The notes under the pieces: model-generated
Told to the model about the DNA's origin: nothing
Databases searched by the model: none
The model's input: the letters and a program-made list of their open reading frames with translations, nothing else
Source: Paramacrobiotus metropolitanus
Taxonomy: Eukaryota > Tardigrada > Eutardigrada > Parachela > Macrobiotidae
Length of the DNA: 64,000 nucleotides
Direction: 5' to 3'
Assembly: GCF_019649055.1 (NCBI RefSeq)
Contig: NW_026570223.1
Span: 3,658,001 to 3,722,000 of the forward strand
Part shown: positions 24,025-37,599 of the stretch, piece after piece
Numbering within the stretch: the first letter of the stretch is position 1
Layout of the letters: every line of letters begins with the position of its first letter
Position numbers and translations under genes: made by a program

Positions 24025-27000
24025 GATTGATGGGGCTCAACAAACAGCATCCCCAATAACAATTGGATCATGTAGGGTCGGAATGTCCGGGTAATCCAAA
24101 ATAATCCCACAACAATTAATTATCAGAGATCAACGAATAAAAACCAGAAATTTACATGGTTTTATTTTAGCAGAGAAATGTATACAACGTGAAAGCATCT
24201 TTTATACGTGCGATTCATACTGTACTGGGATTCAAGTTCAAGAATGATTCAAGACCTAAACATCACTTGAAAAAGCCGTGGTTGCAGCCATTGGCTGAGG
24301 CATGAGGCTGAGATTTTAATGACGTGTACTCCAAATAGACCAGGCCCAGGGTAGACAATTACTACAACAAATCATTTACTGCGAACATTAATTGACGATG
24401 AATACGCACGACACTACGTATGTACTTACAATAATTTCTTAATCGATTGGAATTTCCAAAATGATACATCATATTTCAAAAACAGAATTTTGATCTGTAG
24501 GACCAATACTCACTAGTGGTGACAAATGACAATAAAACGTTTCGAATGCGGCGTCGGTTTAAAATACTGTATCGTGAACTTTTGCCGGCTCAAATTAATA
24601 AGTGTAAGAAGTTTTCCTTTCATTTCTTAACTTCATGTATAGATAGAGGCTTTGTTCTGACCCACACACCCATGCATCGGTCAGTCATTCTTCGGTCATT
24701 TTAGCCTTTGATTAGAATTCTATTGTTATCATAATAATTATTATTGTAATGCCGAACTTGTATTTTGAGGTACGGGAATTTCATAGGTACAAATACAATA
24801 ATTGTACAATACGTACTGTACTTGTGTTGTACTAATTTAAAGGGCTTAAAGACGTTGTTTGTAATAACTTTGTATGCTATGGCATAGCAGCTATGCACTA
24901 ATGTACGTATATTATACATAACGATAAGTACTTACGATTATATTTGTAGACAGAATGCTAGTGCTACATGCACATAAAGTATTATGCGGTCAAATGTGAA
25001 AAGAGGCAAAATGCTACGTAGAGTACATAGGTCTTAATCGTAAAAAATTCACAAGATATAATAATTATCCCATCGCGAAGCAAAAACTTGCAGGTTAACA
25101 GTACGAGTATCCAAAATTCTATAGAAGTATGATGTATCGTACACGTGCCAGCCGCAGCTACGGACTTTATTAAGTTTATTTGCTGTGCAGTTCTTAGTTC
25201 TTTTTTCTTAGCTCTTCTTAGCGTATAAATAAAGACATATACAGTATATTATTATTATGGTGTACGTAAACCGCCTAATTAAAATTTAGTTAAGCGATTA
25301 ACATTTAACAGCATAATGTCGCTAGCCGGAAACGGAATACTTGATGTTTGGCTCAGCTGTCACTACGCACTGGCCATTACAAAAGACGCACAATCACTGT
25401 TATCTAACGGCGAAAAGCTTAACAGGCAAAATCACAAAAGCCGGTCGTTAAGCAAGTGTCGGCCACAACGTCGTCGTAAAGAAAAAAATTATTCCAATGG
25501 GGCAGACAAACCGAAAGGGAACGGGGATGATTCGTCATCATGACACTCCAGCCTGTCCGGAAAGCTGCGTTCCATTTAAATGATATTTGACAAGTTCACC
25601 TAATGTAGATTGACACAGGATACTGGCATCCTATGTGGAAACGGCGGAAAACACTGTCGTCCTGTAAGTTTTTCCGGTGAGTTCCGGCTAGCAACGGTGA
25701 GACACGCATCCGCGCAGCGTTTTGTTGTAATGTAGATATTTCTCTTCAACGCGGCAGGTACTGCAGTATCCCTGTAATTTCTGGTGCTGCGATGCATGAA
25801 CCGATACAGGGCGATGCGTCGCTGCACTTCACAAAACAAATAAAGTTAGCGGTACTTCAAAATTCCTTGTGCCACACACAGCATTCCATATTCTTTCGAA
25901 CGGGGATATCGTTGCATGATACAGAGTGTTATGGGCGGAGCTATCATTGTAATTTGTGAACTGTAGAAGACCATCAAGTTTTATGTATTTTTCTCCATTT
26001 TCGCTATAAAGCCATTCAGGGATCTTTTACTCCTATCCTGTTTCTCTCATTCCTCTCTCTGCCATTATTTTCCACCATGACAAATCAAACAACTTATCAT
26101 TGTGGATTACAGCCATGTGATGGTGTTTGTACGTGCATTGCGCTTATTCGCGCGGAAATTTTTAATTGATCCGACTGGTGCCAGCCAGCCTGGATGCAGA
26201 TGTGGGAGATATGGTTAGATTAAATTGCTATTAATCCATGTGCTGCTTATCCCAAATTATTAATAAGCACAACACTGCATCACGCATATCATGTAGCACA
26301 TGCAGCCGATGATTATCGTCCTTCTTCGGTGGTTTCGGCTTTTCTGTGATAAGCTGATTTGATTCATTGCGACATTCTGCTAATTAACTTTGCATTTTTC
26401 CCTTTGCCAAAGAAGAGGGAGCGTGCAGGCTGCAGAGCAGATCAAAGATGGCCAGCATCGGGGGATTCCGTGATGGTTCCCATGTTTTACCATAATCTCC
26501 GGATGAATAAGGTTTTTTTGTCGCACAGTGATGACAATAACACTGTAAAACTTTATGGATCCGTCCGCATTCACATCATCCGATAATGTTGGAGTGCTTC
26601 CATACAACTATGTTTTCGTATTTATCTGCGCCATTCTGCGGTCCTTTTTTGGAGTCACTTATTGTTGCGTGGATTCGTTTGAGTGTTAATTAATTAATTA
26701 ACTATCATCGATTGAGACGGGGAGGAATTGGTTCTAATTGAGTAAGTGATTATGTGTACGGTTTGCTAGTGGAGCGTGACATTTTTTTGCAAGTTTGCGA
26801 TGTCGTAAAGCACTTGACCCAGATTATTTCCAAACAGACTTCAATGGCAAAATGGAGTTTTTCTTCTGTTTACAGTTCGTTCGCTCGTTTGGCGTAGTCG
26901 TAATAGAAAAACACAATACGGTATGCAAGAAAGTTGTCAGACACTGGAGACATGCGCAAGCATGACTTACTCATGCATTACTGGGCTCTTTTGGCAGACG

Positions 27001-27769
27001 TTTAGCTTTAATTGTCAGTTCCGCATTCTTTTGAGTTGGATTACTTTATATTTTATACTGTTTAATTATGAATTCGGTTCCTGACAGCTTGCGAGGGTTT
27101 TCGAAATTTTTACATCACGTGTACCCGTAAGCTCCCTTGCCCGCGGGGATGCCTTTGATGTTTTGCGACTGATGATAGGTTAGATTTTTGAAGGTTGTTG
27201 TCTGAACGTTCGCTGCAGTTTCAGGTGATTATGTTTTTTTTATATTTAATAGCACTAATTCTTTTTACTTTCTACGAGTATGAATGATATGATAGTCAGA
27301 TAGTGCAACAACAGTTTTTAATTCGGAGCGGTAGCAAGAATGCAATTGTGCCTAAGAATGATTAGGTTATACGAGTAATTATGTTATTGGGATAATTAAC
27401 AATAAACCTGTCTTACTGCCGGCAAAATCCGTCGTGGTATTAACTTTCCAGAAAAGCACAATAATTGCAATTGAAAACTGAAAAAATCAAGAATGCAGGA
27501 ACTCACATAACAAAAGAGATCATATGCAATCAGTGCAGATATTAACGCGGCTGGCTAGGCTGATTTTGTCGTATCGGCGAAATCACGTTGATAATTACGG
27601 TAATAATATTGTTTTGATACAATAAAAATATTCATACGTTCTTTCCCTTGAAACGCTGGAAGCGGTTTTGGTTTGTGTTTTTTGTTGAACCGGAAACGCT
27701 TAGTTTTTGTGATTTGAATGATATCCCTGTTGGTTGTATATCTACATGATACATTTTCTGTTGTTAGGT
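24025..27769. other. Large intergenic/upstream region
   Basis: This 3.7-kb stretch lies between divergent CNOT3 and liprin-alpha, so it should contain both promoters and any 5' UTR exons of liprin-alpha. A 75-codon frame (25316-25543, plus) starts with ATG and ends in a Lys/Arg/Ser-rich tail; a TATAAATA lies about 90 bp upstream. It resembles nothing I know and could be chance. No RNA gene or mobile element was recognised. Confidence 0.45.
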
Positions 27770-30700
27770 ATGTGGAGCAGTATGGAAATGATGGATATAA
27801 TGCCAACAATTAACGAGGACGGTGTGAGCAGCAGAAGCTCCTTCAGTGGGGCGGCTGGCGATGGCGACGAAGGTGGTCACGGCGAAGATCCACAGTTTGA
27901 GCAGCTCATGGTCACTATGCTGGATGAGCGCGATAAGTATATGGAGGCCCTGCGCGATACGCAGGAGCAACTGAACGAAGCCAAGGCGCGCATCAGCGAA
28001 CTTGAAAAAGAGGTGCAGTCACTCCAACACCAGCTGGACATCTCCCTTCCTCAGGTACTGTATCGCTGCTCTAGTAACTCTGGCATTTTTTCGACTTTTT
28101 GATTTCCTGTCATCGATACTAAATGTTTTCTCTTTTTCTAAATATGTAAATACGCATTAGGTTGTTTGCTGGGATTCTGCCGTATTGTATTTGTCTGCAT
28201 TTTACAAAAAGCTCGTAACGTTCGGGTAGAGTCGCAAAAAATCAATTTATCGAGCGAATTAAGGATGCGCGTATTTCCTGACATTGACAGGATGTGGCTG
28301 TCCTCGTAAAGCAACTTAATCATCTCCGGCTGAATTTGGAAGAGCGTGATGAAGAGATCCAGGAATTGAAGGCCGAACGCAACAATACCAAGGTTTGTCC
28401 TTAGCCGAATTTATACTTCCTGGTTATACGAATAAAAACAAGTATTTTTTTATTATTAGCTGCTGTTGGAACATCTGGAATGTTTAGTCTCCCGCTATGA
28501 TCGCACCATCCGGTCTACAGTGGTGCGACGCCAGGCGGGTGGAGGTTCCAATAGTCAAGCGTCCAATGAGCAGGAAGTGCTGCAAGCGTTGAAATCCCTC
28601 TTTGAGCACCATAAAGCCTTGGATGAGAAGGTCAGAAAGAAGCTGAGGGTGGCACAAGAACGCAATGAGATGCTGGAAGAAGAGTTGATAGTGCGGGATA
28701 AAGAGGTATGACTTAATCCAATCACATTACTTATAAGCGGTGAAAATGAATTCTTTTACAGATTTTTACGTTAAAAAGTGCTCTGGACCAACCGAAACCG
28801 CATTTGGAGGTGAGTATTATTGTAGATTTTGCAATTCTGTTTTATTAAAAGTGTAAACTACGTGAACTGATTTGTAAAAAAAGCTGCGACTTGTCTTGTT
28901 GATATTGTGTAGTAAAGGTTAAGTACATGTATGGTTTGCTTGTAGTGGACTGCAATCATTTCATGAAGCTGTATTTCATACTTTTGGTTACTTCTGTACT
29001 GTATTTCTTGTTTTTTCATTTGATGGTTGTGTTTCAAGGTTGCTGGGAATGGCCCCACTCTCGCCGAAGCGTCGACTTCGAAACCGGATGGTCTGCCCCC
29101 TTCTCCCTCCATGGCTACGTTTCTGGAAGCCCAGTCACAGTCAGCAAGAAAAATTGCCGAGCTGGAAAGCTACATAGCGCAGCAGAAAGAAGAGCTAGCC
29201 AAATTTAAAGATAACAGTGTTAAATTAAGCCGTGAATATGCCGAGGTACGAACTGAAATGAGTATTTTAAAGATTAGTTACTGTACTAGTACCTTTGTTA
29301 TCAGCACCGTCGGATATATTGACAGCATACCGTCGTCATCGTGCATTTAATTTTACGCTAGTAGTTTATTCTAGTTTAAAACTGATCGCCGAATTTGTAA
29401 GCATTGTTTTAACCGCCGCAGGTTGCTGCCGCCAAACAAGACCTAGAAATCCGAATAGGCGGACTGGAGAAACGCCATCGGTCGACGCAGCAGGAGTCTG
29501 CATCCTTACAAGAGCTCACCACTAAATTAGAGAGTGACGTTGTCTCTAAGGAAGCTTCCATACGCGTGCTCAACGACAGACTACACAGTCTGCAGCAAAT
29601 GTATGAATTAGCGGAAAAAGCGCTGACAGCACACGGGGATAGCGATGTAGATGGCGAGGAGAAACAGATGGGCGCTTCGGCTGAGGAGAACATGCGAAGA
29701 CTGGAATCGCAACTGGAAGAAAAGAGAGCCGATGTATTACGGGTAATGAGAATAAAACCAGTTTCTTTTATCTTTGTGAATTTGGCTTATTTTGAGTGCT
29801 TTGGTCCGCAGTAATTTCGTCCATGGTTGAGCGGGCAGATTTTTTTGCTGTGGGCTTCATTGAATTGACCCTGGTCAAAATAATATGTAGCTTCCAACCT
29901 TTTGTACAGAAACATAGTCATTACGGTTCTTTTGCGTAGGGTCGACAAAGAGAGAAGATAAATGAGGAACATAATGCCAAATTAACGGAAACAGTGGAGA
30001 AATTGGTTGCCGAACAGAAAGATCGACTGCAGTCTCATCTGAAAGAGCGAATGGAGGCACTGGAGGAGAAAAATGCTCTGGTGCTTGAACTGGAGCGAAC
30101 AAAGACGGAGCTGGAAGAATCTGTGGTTGCAAAGGTTTGTGACTGGTTACAAAGGATTGATTGTGTGAGTATGCATTAAACGGTGCTAATTGTTTACTGT
30201 AGCAACGTATGGACGATCAAATGCGACAGATGCAAGCGACCATTACTAATTTATCCTCGAGGAGCAATCCTCCGAACAACATGAATGGATATACTGATGG
30301 GATGGGTTATTCCGTTCAAAATGGTATGGGATCGCTCAGGAGAAATGCACCGGGTCGACAAAGAATTATTGATGGAGAACACTCAAAGGTATTTGCAGAA
30401 TACGACCAACATAACATAATTTGACTGTTCTTGTTACTAATTTTTTAAATACAAATTGAAATCCTACGTTGTCTGCATGAGAATATTACGTAATCGTAAG
30501 GAGCCGGTTAATGGCGGTATTTGGAGAAAGGTCGAACTCAAATTTTGGTTAATGCTACTGCTATTTTCGAATTATTTTTAGCATCGCAAATGAATTAGCA
30601 AAACATGATTTTTTAATGCAGATTCAAGTGCTGACGACCGGCGAGGCCGAATGGGAAAAAGTCCAGCAAGCCCATGTTTTAGCCAATGTTCAGCATGCAT

Positions 30701-33318
30701 TTGATTGCGTTGATGCCCATATGGACGATTTTGATGAGCGACATTTATTCGCCAGTGGCGATATGTTATCGCCGTCCGGTCAAACTGATGCGCAGAGTTT
30801 AGCAATGATGCTGCAGCAGCAGCTGGATGCTATAAATCACGAAATCCGGATGATCCAGGAAGAAAAACAGAATGCCGAGTTGCGAACGGAAGAACTCGAA
30901 AGCCAAGTGGGCAGTATCGATTTTCATTATATTGGACGTAAATCACCCGAGCGGCTTCCGCGTGGCGTAAGTTGCGCTGATAAGGATTCTCCATGGATCG
31001 TTGGCGTTGAATTTCATAGTGAAGAGCTAACAAAGTATGGAAATTGGGCTTTTTTACTTGTTTAGGAAATGGAGACAACCGGTGTTTACGGCTCGAATGG
31101 TAACGGAGGGGCGGGACATGAGAAACTCAATCCCGTCATGATGCTAGCGGAGATCGAGGTTTGTGTCTTGTGTTTAGTACGGTTGCGCTCATTGATGGGT
31201 TGCGTTGATGACGGATAGAAGGACTGGAAGGAAACTGATGATGTTCATACCATTGTCCATGAGGGAAGTCCGCCGTCCAATCCTGTTAATGTGCCACAAT
31301 CCAACACGTTCCCGCGAAGCGTAAATGGAGTCGCCGGTGGACCGGCGATGTACGATCGTTCTGGACACACACACGGTTTAGGATTTGTTGATGGTGGAGT
31401 CACGTGAGTGCCAAATACATTTTTTAACTTTAGTAACATCGAGCGCGAAGGGAACACCTTTGTTAGCTGAAAATCTATTTTTTAGCAGGTTTTCGTATTT
31501 ATTTCCATTATTTTTTTACAGGTACGCGAATCATTTGAACCGCAGCGGGAATATGGAGAGTTCTCATGATACGCCCAGTCCGGTGAGCAGCGGGCATTCC
31601 AGCCAGGATTCCCTGCACCGACAAGTGCAACCGGGCTTTCCCGTGCAAAAGAAACGCAGCATCCGCAATTCATTTGGGAAATTATTCAATAAGAAAGAGA
31701 AGAAAGTCTTGCAACAGACAGCCAATCAGCAGGCTGCTGCTGGTGGATCACGGAGCCTGGTGCACATTGCGCACAATGATGTGGATCTCTTTTCGCCGGA
31801 ACGAGACGCCGAGCCGAATGGGCCTTTGGAGCGGCTGCCGGGAGCGAGTCCAGGCGGACCGGTGGATTTTGATCGCAGGAAAAGAAAGAAGTTCGTTGAT
31901 GTTAATTACCTGTATTCTGGTGTTCTTGATAAATGCCGTAGTTTGCAGAATTTCTTTATTTTTTTACAATAGTTCAAGCAAAGTAATTTTTAGGGTGGAT
32001 ATACTGACTGCAGCCCTCAATAAAGGCGACCCATTCGTCATGTGGGATGGAGCGACCATTGTCGCATGGTTGGAGGTACGGTTTTGCGCCTGACTTTTTT
32101 TTCTTAGTATTTTGGGATCTACCTTTTGTTCAGTACGTGCGCTGTGCAAAACAAACTTCGCTTCGTTTCTTTATTTAGGTTTGGGTGGGGATGCCGGATT
32201 GGTACGTGTCAGTCTGCAAGTCAAATGTGAAGAGTGGCGCGATCATGGCCTCTCTAAGTGATACGGAGATGCAGCGGGAGATCGGCATTGCTAATCCGTT
32301 ACACCGATTGAAACTACGTCTCGCTATTCAGGAAATGGTCGATATCACGAGTCCATCTGCCACGAAGACTACGGTAATTGACAATAGTTAGCTGTTATAT
32401 AAATATTGCGCATTGAATTCCTTACGTCGTTGCGACATTTCGTGGTGACTGAGATCAACTCCCTTTTCAGAGGGCCGCGTTCGCTGGAATGAACCACGAA
32501 TGGGTGGGAAACTACTGGTTACCGTCGCTGGGCTTGCCGCAGTACCGGTCGACCTTCATGGAATGTTTGGTTGATGCACGGATGCTTGATCATCTCACTA
32601 AGAAAGATCTCCGCGGCCAATTAAAAATGGTCGATGGATTCCATCGGTAGTTTAAGTGGTCCTAGGATATTTATGGTTTAATTCATGCTGTTCTTTTTCA
32701 TTGTAGAACAAGTTTCCAATACGGAATCGCTTGTCTGGATCGGTTAGGCTTCAATCGTCGAGAACTAGAAGAGCGCCGTAAACGTTGCGAAACTGAACCA
32801 AAGGGTAATTTGACTCAGTTTCATTGCCAGCTTTCTGTAGTTCCACGCTAGCGTTTCATTGATTAAATTTTTCTTTTAATATTGGAGTGAATAGTGTAAA
32901 AAGTTATATGCTATCTGCATGTTCCTTGTCATTGGTTTCTTGCCATTTCAGACGTGATTGTGTGGTCGAATGACCGCGTTATACAGTGGATCGTGGCCAT
33001 TGGCTTGAAGGAATTTGCCGAAAATCTCCAAGAGTCCGGAATTCACGGCGCCGTCATAGCGCTGGATGAGGCTTTTGATCATAACAGTTTGGCCTTAGCG
33101 CTGCAAATACCTACGCAAAATCGTTTCGTACGTGTTGGAATCTTTTCGCTGCATTTTTTTATGCGCAACTGCTAAAAATAATTTGCCGAATATTTTAGGC
33201 ACGAGAACTTCTGGAGCGCGAACTGCGGGATTTGATCAACACCGCTACCGATCGCAGGCATTCTGTGGGAGTGCCGGGTCAGTCTAGCGCCAACGCTCGT
33301 CTGCACCACACGTTGTAG
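27770..33318 (+). CDS. Liprin-alpha (PPFIA family)
   Basis: Eighteen exons, nearly all phase 0 in the first half: 27770-28054, 28291-28392, 28460-28705, 28762-28809, 29039-29245, 29422-29742, 29940-30134, 30203-30388, 30622-30966, 31066-31158, 31219-31403, 31522-31890, 31994-32075, 32179-32373, 32471-32646, 32707-32804, 32952-33127, 33199-33318; 1142 aa. The N-terminal coiled coils carry liprin signatures ([70 protein letters not shown]). Three SAM domains follow residue 865 ([59 protein letters not shown]). Liprin-alpha scaffolds the presynaptic active zone and binds LAR-type phosphatases through the SAM region. The start is the ATG just inside the acceptor at 27767; MEMMDIMPT matches the family start. 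The C-terminus (RLHHTL) lacks the VRTYSC PDZ ligand of vertebrate liprins. Confidence 0.95.
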
Positions 33319-34782
33319 TTGTGTTTGATCAGCGGAAATGGGCGCTTCTCAAGGGCGGTGAATTTGTGCGATGTGCGTTCGGTGATCCCTGATATACCTC
33401 TTCCGTTGTGGAAATGACTGCTATACCATGACGGTCCAGTGGGCACAGAGCGACGGCTCTGTGTCGTGCCCCCGCGGACAATGGTTGTTGTCTGTGATTT
33501 GTGCGGAGTTGGGAATGGATGGTTTTTATTCCGCTTTTTAGTCTCTTCGTCGTGGCAGCTGTTCGTGTTTCAATGGACCAAAGACGCTTTTCGAGTCTCT
33601 TTCCCCTGGGTGCAGCTCGCTCGCTGCGGGGACGCTTTTTTGCTTCCTTTTTGTCGTTTTGTTGCTTTTTAAAATTAATGACAGTCATCGTTTCCAGTTT
33701 TTGCAATTGGTGTCCAAAGGTAATCCCAGTGTGTATTGGATAGCTCATTGAAGTGATTGTTATTCAATCTTGGTTTTCACTGCTGATTTTCTCGTTTTAA
33801 ATTGTAGAATTATCTGCTATGATGCTTGGGTTATTTGAAACGGCTGATTTGTAATTCAAAAAAACTCATTTGGAATTGAATTAATGTTTTGCGGTTCTAC
33901 TCTGTAGATTGGCTTGTCGTAAATGAAGGTGGTTCACACAGTTATCAGTGCAACTCACTGCCAGTGTGGAAGAAAACCAACTTCGTTACTGGTCAATGAG
34001 TGATACTCCCGGATCATCCATTAAACTTTTTTTTAAACAACGTGCAAAATTTAAATCTTCAAAACTTTTTGGGTGGTCAGATGACCTGCAAATATTTCGA
34101 ATTTGAAGTGTGTCAAGTAATAGCTAATGCAACATGCTAATCATGCACATATATTTATTTACATATATTGTCCCACTGAGACATGTTTCCCTCATTTGTT
34201 AAAATTCCAGTTAGCTTACGCGGTCCTAATTAATATACGCTAACAAAAAGAAACATTTCAGTAGATTTTAAAATCTACTTTGTAATACAAATTTTTGTAG
34301 AACATTTGCTCTAAGGAAGTAAGTTTTATCGTGGACAGTTTCAACTCCGGCGATATTAATCTTGTCGTTGCTGTTGTTTCCCAGTACATTCATTTTCCGG
34401 TTTAGCGCATATTATGGCTTCACTCGTTAAAAAACCATTTGAGCGCTGAAGGCATTTGTGTTTTTCACTAGAGTAGTGCGCTTGCCGCATACACAAGCAT
34501 TTTTGCCAATTCATATGTCTCCATTGTTATCGCAGTAGTTTTTCGAGTAAATATAGTTATGGTAACGCGGATACATGTGGCGACTATCATTACGGCGCAT
34601 CGTCATTGTGGGCTTCTCGATTCTGTGAGTATACATTGACAACAACACGTAGCTAGCAACATGTGTGCTCATTTTTCCTCCGCACTTTCGGACCTGATTT
34701 TGGCTGCCGCCATTTCGTGATGAATTCTGTGGCCACGTTGCTTCATATTTTACTGTAGTAATTTGCCTGCACTGCTGTGATT
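33319..34782. other. Intergenic, no gene seen
   Basis: 3' flank of liprin-alpha and 5' flank of the cyclotransferase gene. Overlapping frames on both strands at 33.33-33.75 kb look like complementary shadows of each other and carry no known motif. Confidence 0.5.
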
Positions 34783-36975
34783 ATGAATACAACATCCTTC
34801 TTTTCTGATAGCGCCTTGGCGTATCTGTTCCAGCTGCTGAGTTTCGCATCCTTTAGCAATTCCTCCAATGCCCAGGACGCCAGGCAGAATGCCGCGGCCA
34901 AGCGGCAACTGGGCAATCCACCGCAATGGTTTTTTGATAAAACCAGCAGTCCGCTGACCGCGGCTTCCGATGATCAGCTGAGGAGTTTGGCGGGATTATC
35001 GAACAAGGAGCGATTTTTGGGATTACTGCAACCTATTCTAATTCCCAGAGTTTCGGGAACTCAGGGAAATCTGCAAGTTCAACAGGTTAGCTGTTAGCAA
35101 ACCTTTTTACTGTTTACAGGACGGAATATCCACAAATTGTATTATTGTTATTTTACAGTGTACGGTAGGAAAACATTCTTTTTAACTGTTTTCAAAAATT
35201 TTGGAAACGTTTATGCAGAGCGCAATCGAAATACTAGCAAGAAACTGCATTTAAGTACATTGCGAAATGTTTACTTATTTTATTAGTCCAGTACTTCTTT
35301 TTCGTTTTTTTCTAACTGTACCAATTTGGGATTTTTGTAGATCACATACATGAAATTCCTAAAACGTGAAACTGAAATATTGTCGCGCTTAAATTAAGTT
35401 TGATTTTGAGTCTTGCGTGATGAATGCATTTACGTGTAGATATGTAATTAATGATGTAATTATATGTTGTTTTGCTTGGGTACTGCATAATTTGCTAAAA
35501 TATTGTTCAGCTTATATCATAATGGCCCTGTATAATCAGTAACAAATTTGCCAGTTTACTTCCTAACTGTGAAAAAGCTAAATATGCTGCGCTATTGTTT
35601 TTGTTCTTATTTGGACCATCCATCGATTGTTAGCTTGTAGTTTTTAGTGACCGTGAGTGCGCGTTCAAGTTGCGCTGGAATGTAACTGTATAAATATTTG
35701 CACAAGAATTGTTTTGTTCGAATTTCGTAACGATTTGAAGAGGTATTGGTAAATTGTAGTCGTCTCATCTTTCATGCATCTCTGTTGCGTAAGTCGTTCT
35801 TGCGTAGGTCATGCGCTCTGTATAATTTTTTGGCACTTCGGAATGTTAATTTTTTTTGCATGTATTTTGTGCACGTTTTGGTAAATAATGAGTTGTTGTG
35901 GGTTGCCGGCACTTGCTGCTTGCAGTCACGTTGGTTGTTTGAAAACGGTGATTATGCAGGAAAACAGATTAATCTGGCAAAAGTTAGCGTTCTCGAGGAA
36001 AGCGGTAAGAAACTTGCACAGTGCTCACCCCGAAAAACGCAGACAGTAAATACTAAATATACCTAAGTTTTTCAAGGACACTTGATTTCCTCAAGGCAGA
36101 ATTTAAAACTTTTCCTGTGATGACTAAGGTAAATTGGTAATTATTGCTCCCTGTTTTGATAGTTTTTAATAACCACGCTCCAGAACCTGGGATACACGAT
36201 TGAACTGGATAAATTCGACGATTCACCACCGGCTCCGCACGCCAGGCGCACTTTTACAAATATCATAGCCACCTTAGACCCGAATGCGCCGCGACGTCTA
36301 GTTCTGGTATGCCACTATGATTCCAAATTTGATTCCCGTGGGGAATTCGTGGGCGCTACGGATTCCGCCGTCCCTTGTGCCATGTTACTAGATCTCGCCA
36401 CCGCCCTTCGTGGACGCGTTGACAACCGCTCGACCAAACAGGATATCACGCTGCAGTTACTATTCATGGATGGCGAAGAAGCTTTCGGGGAGTGGTCGGC
36501 GACGGATTCCTTGTATGGGGCTCGTCACTTGGCGAATAGTTGGTCGCGTACGCGCAACCGATTTGCGCCGGATGTGGCGTCGATGAATGAACTCTCTTCT
36601 ATGGATGTGTTTGTGTTGTTGGATTTAATTGGTACTACGGATACCAATTTCCGGAATTTCTTTTCGTCGACGGGTGACTTGTACAATCAGTTATCGAAGG
36701 ATGAAGATCGGCTGGCGCAGCTACGATTAATTAAACAGTGGGGACGGCTTGATAATTACTTCGATCGCGGTGGATTTCCTGTTGGAATGATCGACGATGA
36801 TCACCGACCGTTCATGGAGAAGGGTGTTAAAATTGTGCATTTAATTTCGTATCCGTTCCCCAGTGTGTGGCACAAGTACGAGGACAATATTGCCAATATT
36901 CACTACGATACGGTGGATGACATTAATAAGATATTACGTGTGTTCGTTTGTGAATACCTTTCCTGCCGATTTTGA
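34783..36975 (+). CDS. QPCT: Glutaminyl-peptide cyclotransferase
   Basis: Three exons, 34783-35085, 36096-36128 (33 nt) and 36184-36975, join in phase 0 to 375 aa. The enzyme converts N-terminal Gln (or Glu) of secreted peptides to pyroglutamate. A signal peptide or anchor lies in the first 30 residues (LAYLFQLLSFASF). The single-zinc M28-type fold is intact: Asp158 (VCHYDSKFD), the pair Glu210/Glu211 (MDGEEAFGEWS; catalytic base and zinc ligand by analogy with human QC) and His342 (PSVWHKYEDN). FVGATDSAVPCAMLLDLA and DDDHRPFMEKGVKIVHLI are strong family blocks. The tiny second exon (AEFKTFPVMTK) was placed because it restores the helix before NLGYTIELDKF; the first intron is about 1 kb. Secreted and Golgi-retained paralogues are not separable here. 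Confidence 0.93.
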
Positions 36976-37599
36976 TTCTGTGATTGTTGATCGTTTTTCG
37001 ATGCAGCTATTTTAGTGTTTTGAAGGTTTGAGTGTACCATTCCGTACAAGATTTCTATCTTTTAAAGAATATATATTTCGCCTGGAAAAATTGTTACCTA
37101 CCACAAATCTGGTTGAAAATTTCAAGTTGTTTTTGCGGTAAAATAGATTCCCACGTTTTGCACAAATTATCAACCCGTTTATTAAACATCCGTATTCATA
37201 TTCACCGTGAAGTTCACTTCGCTTCTCTCATGTACAGATAACTTGGAAATTAGGAGAGTGACAGTCGAAAGTGGCGGTGAAATTGTAAAGCGGAAATATT
37301 TTCAGTGCGTTGTACGTAATAGCTGAAAATCATGAACAAATTCCACCGAAGATTCTGATGGTCTTATTGGTCTATGAGAGTTTATGCCATGTGATGTAAT
37401 TACTACAGTATTTTATCCGAAGCTAACGGAAGATGTGGCCGGGATATTTGCTGGAGAGGCATTTCTTCTAAATGATTATTCGCCGTTATTGATTAACGCC
37501 CTTTACGGCTTCAAACTGTATTCCAGTTCAGAATGCCAAAACTTCGATAAAAACCAGAAAGTACAACAATCAAGTAACTTTAATAAAATCGAAAACACA
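36976..37599. other. Convergent 3' intergenic region
   Basis: Lies between the cyclotransferase (plus) and OPA1 (minus) stop codons. No coding or RNA feature was recognised; presumably both 3' UTRs. Confidence 0.5.

Noticed and set aside
25316-25543. 75-codon frame with a TATA-like box upstream
   Set aside because: Too short and low-complexity to support as a gene without transcript evidence; mentioned in the region entry.
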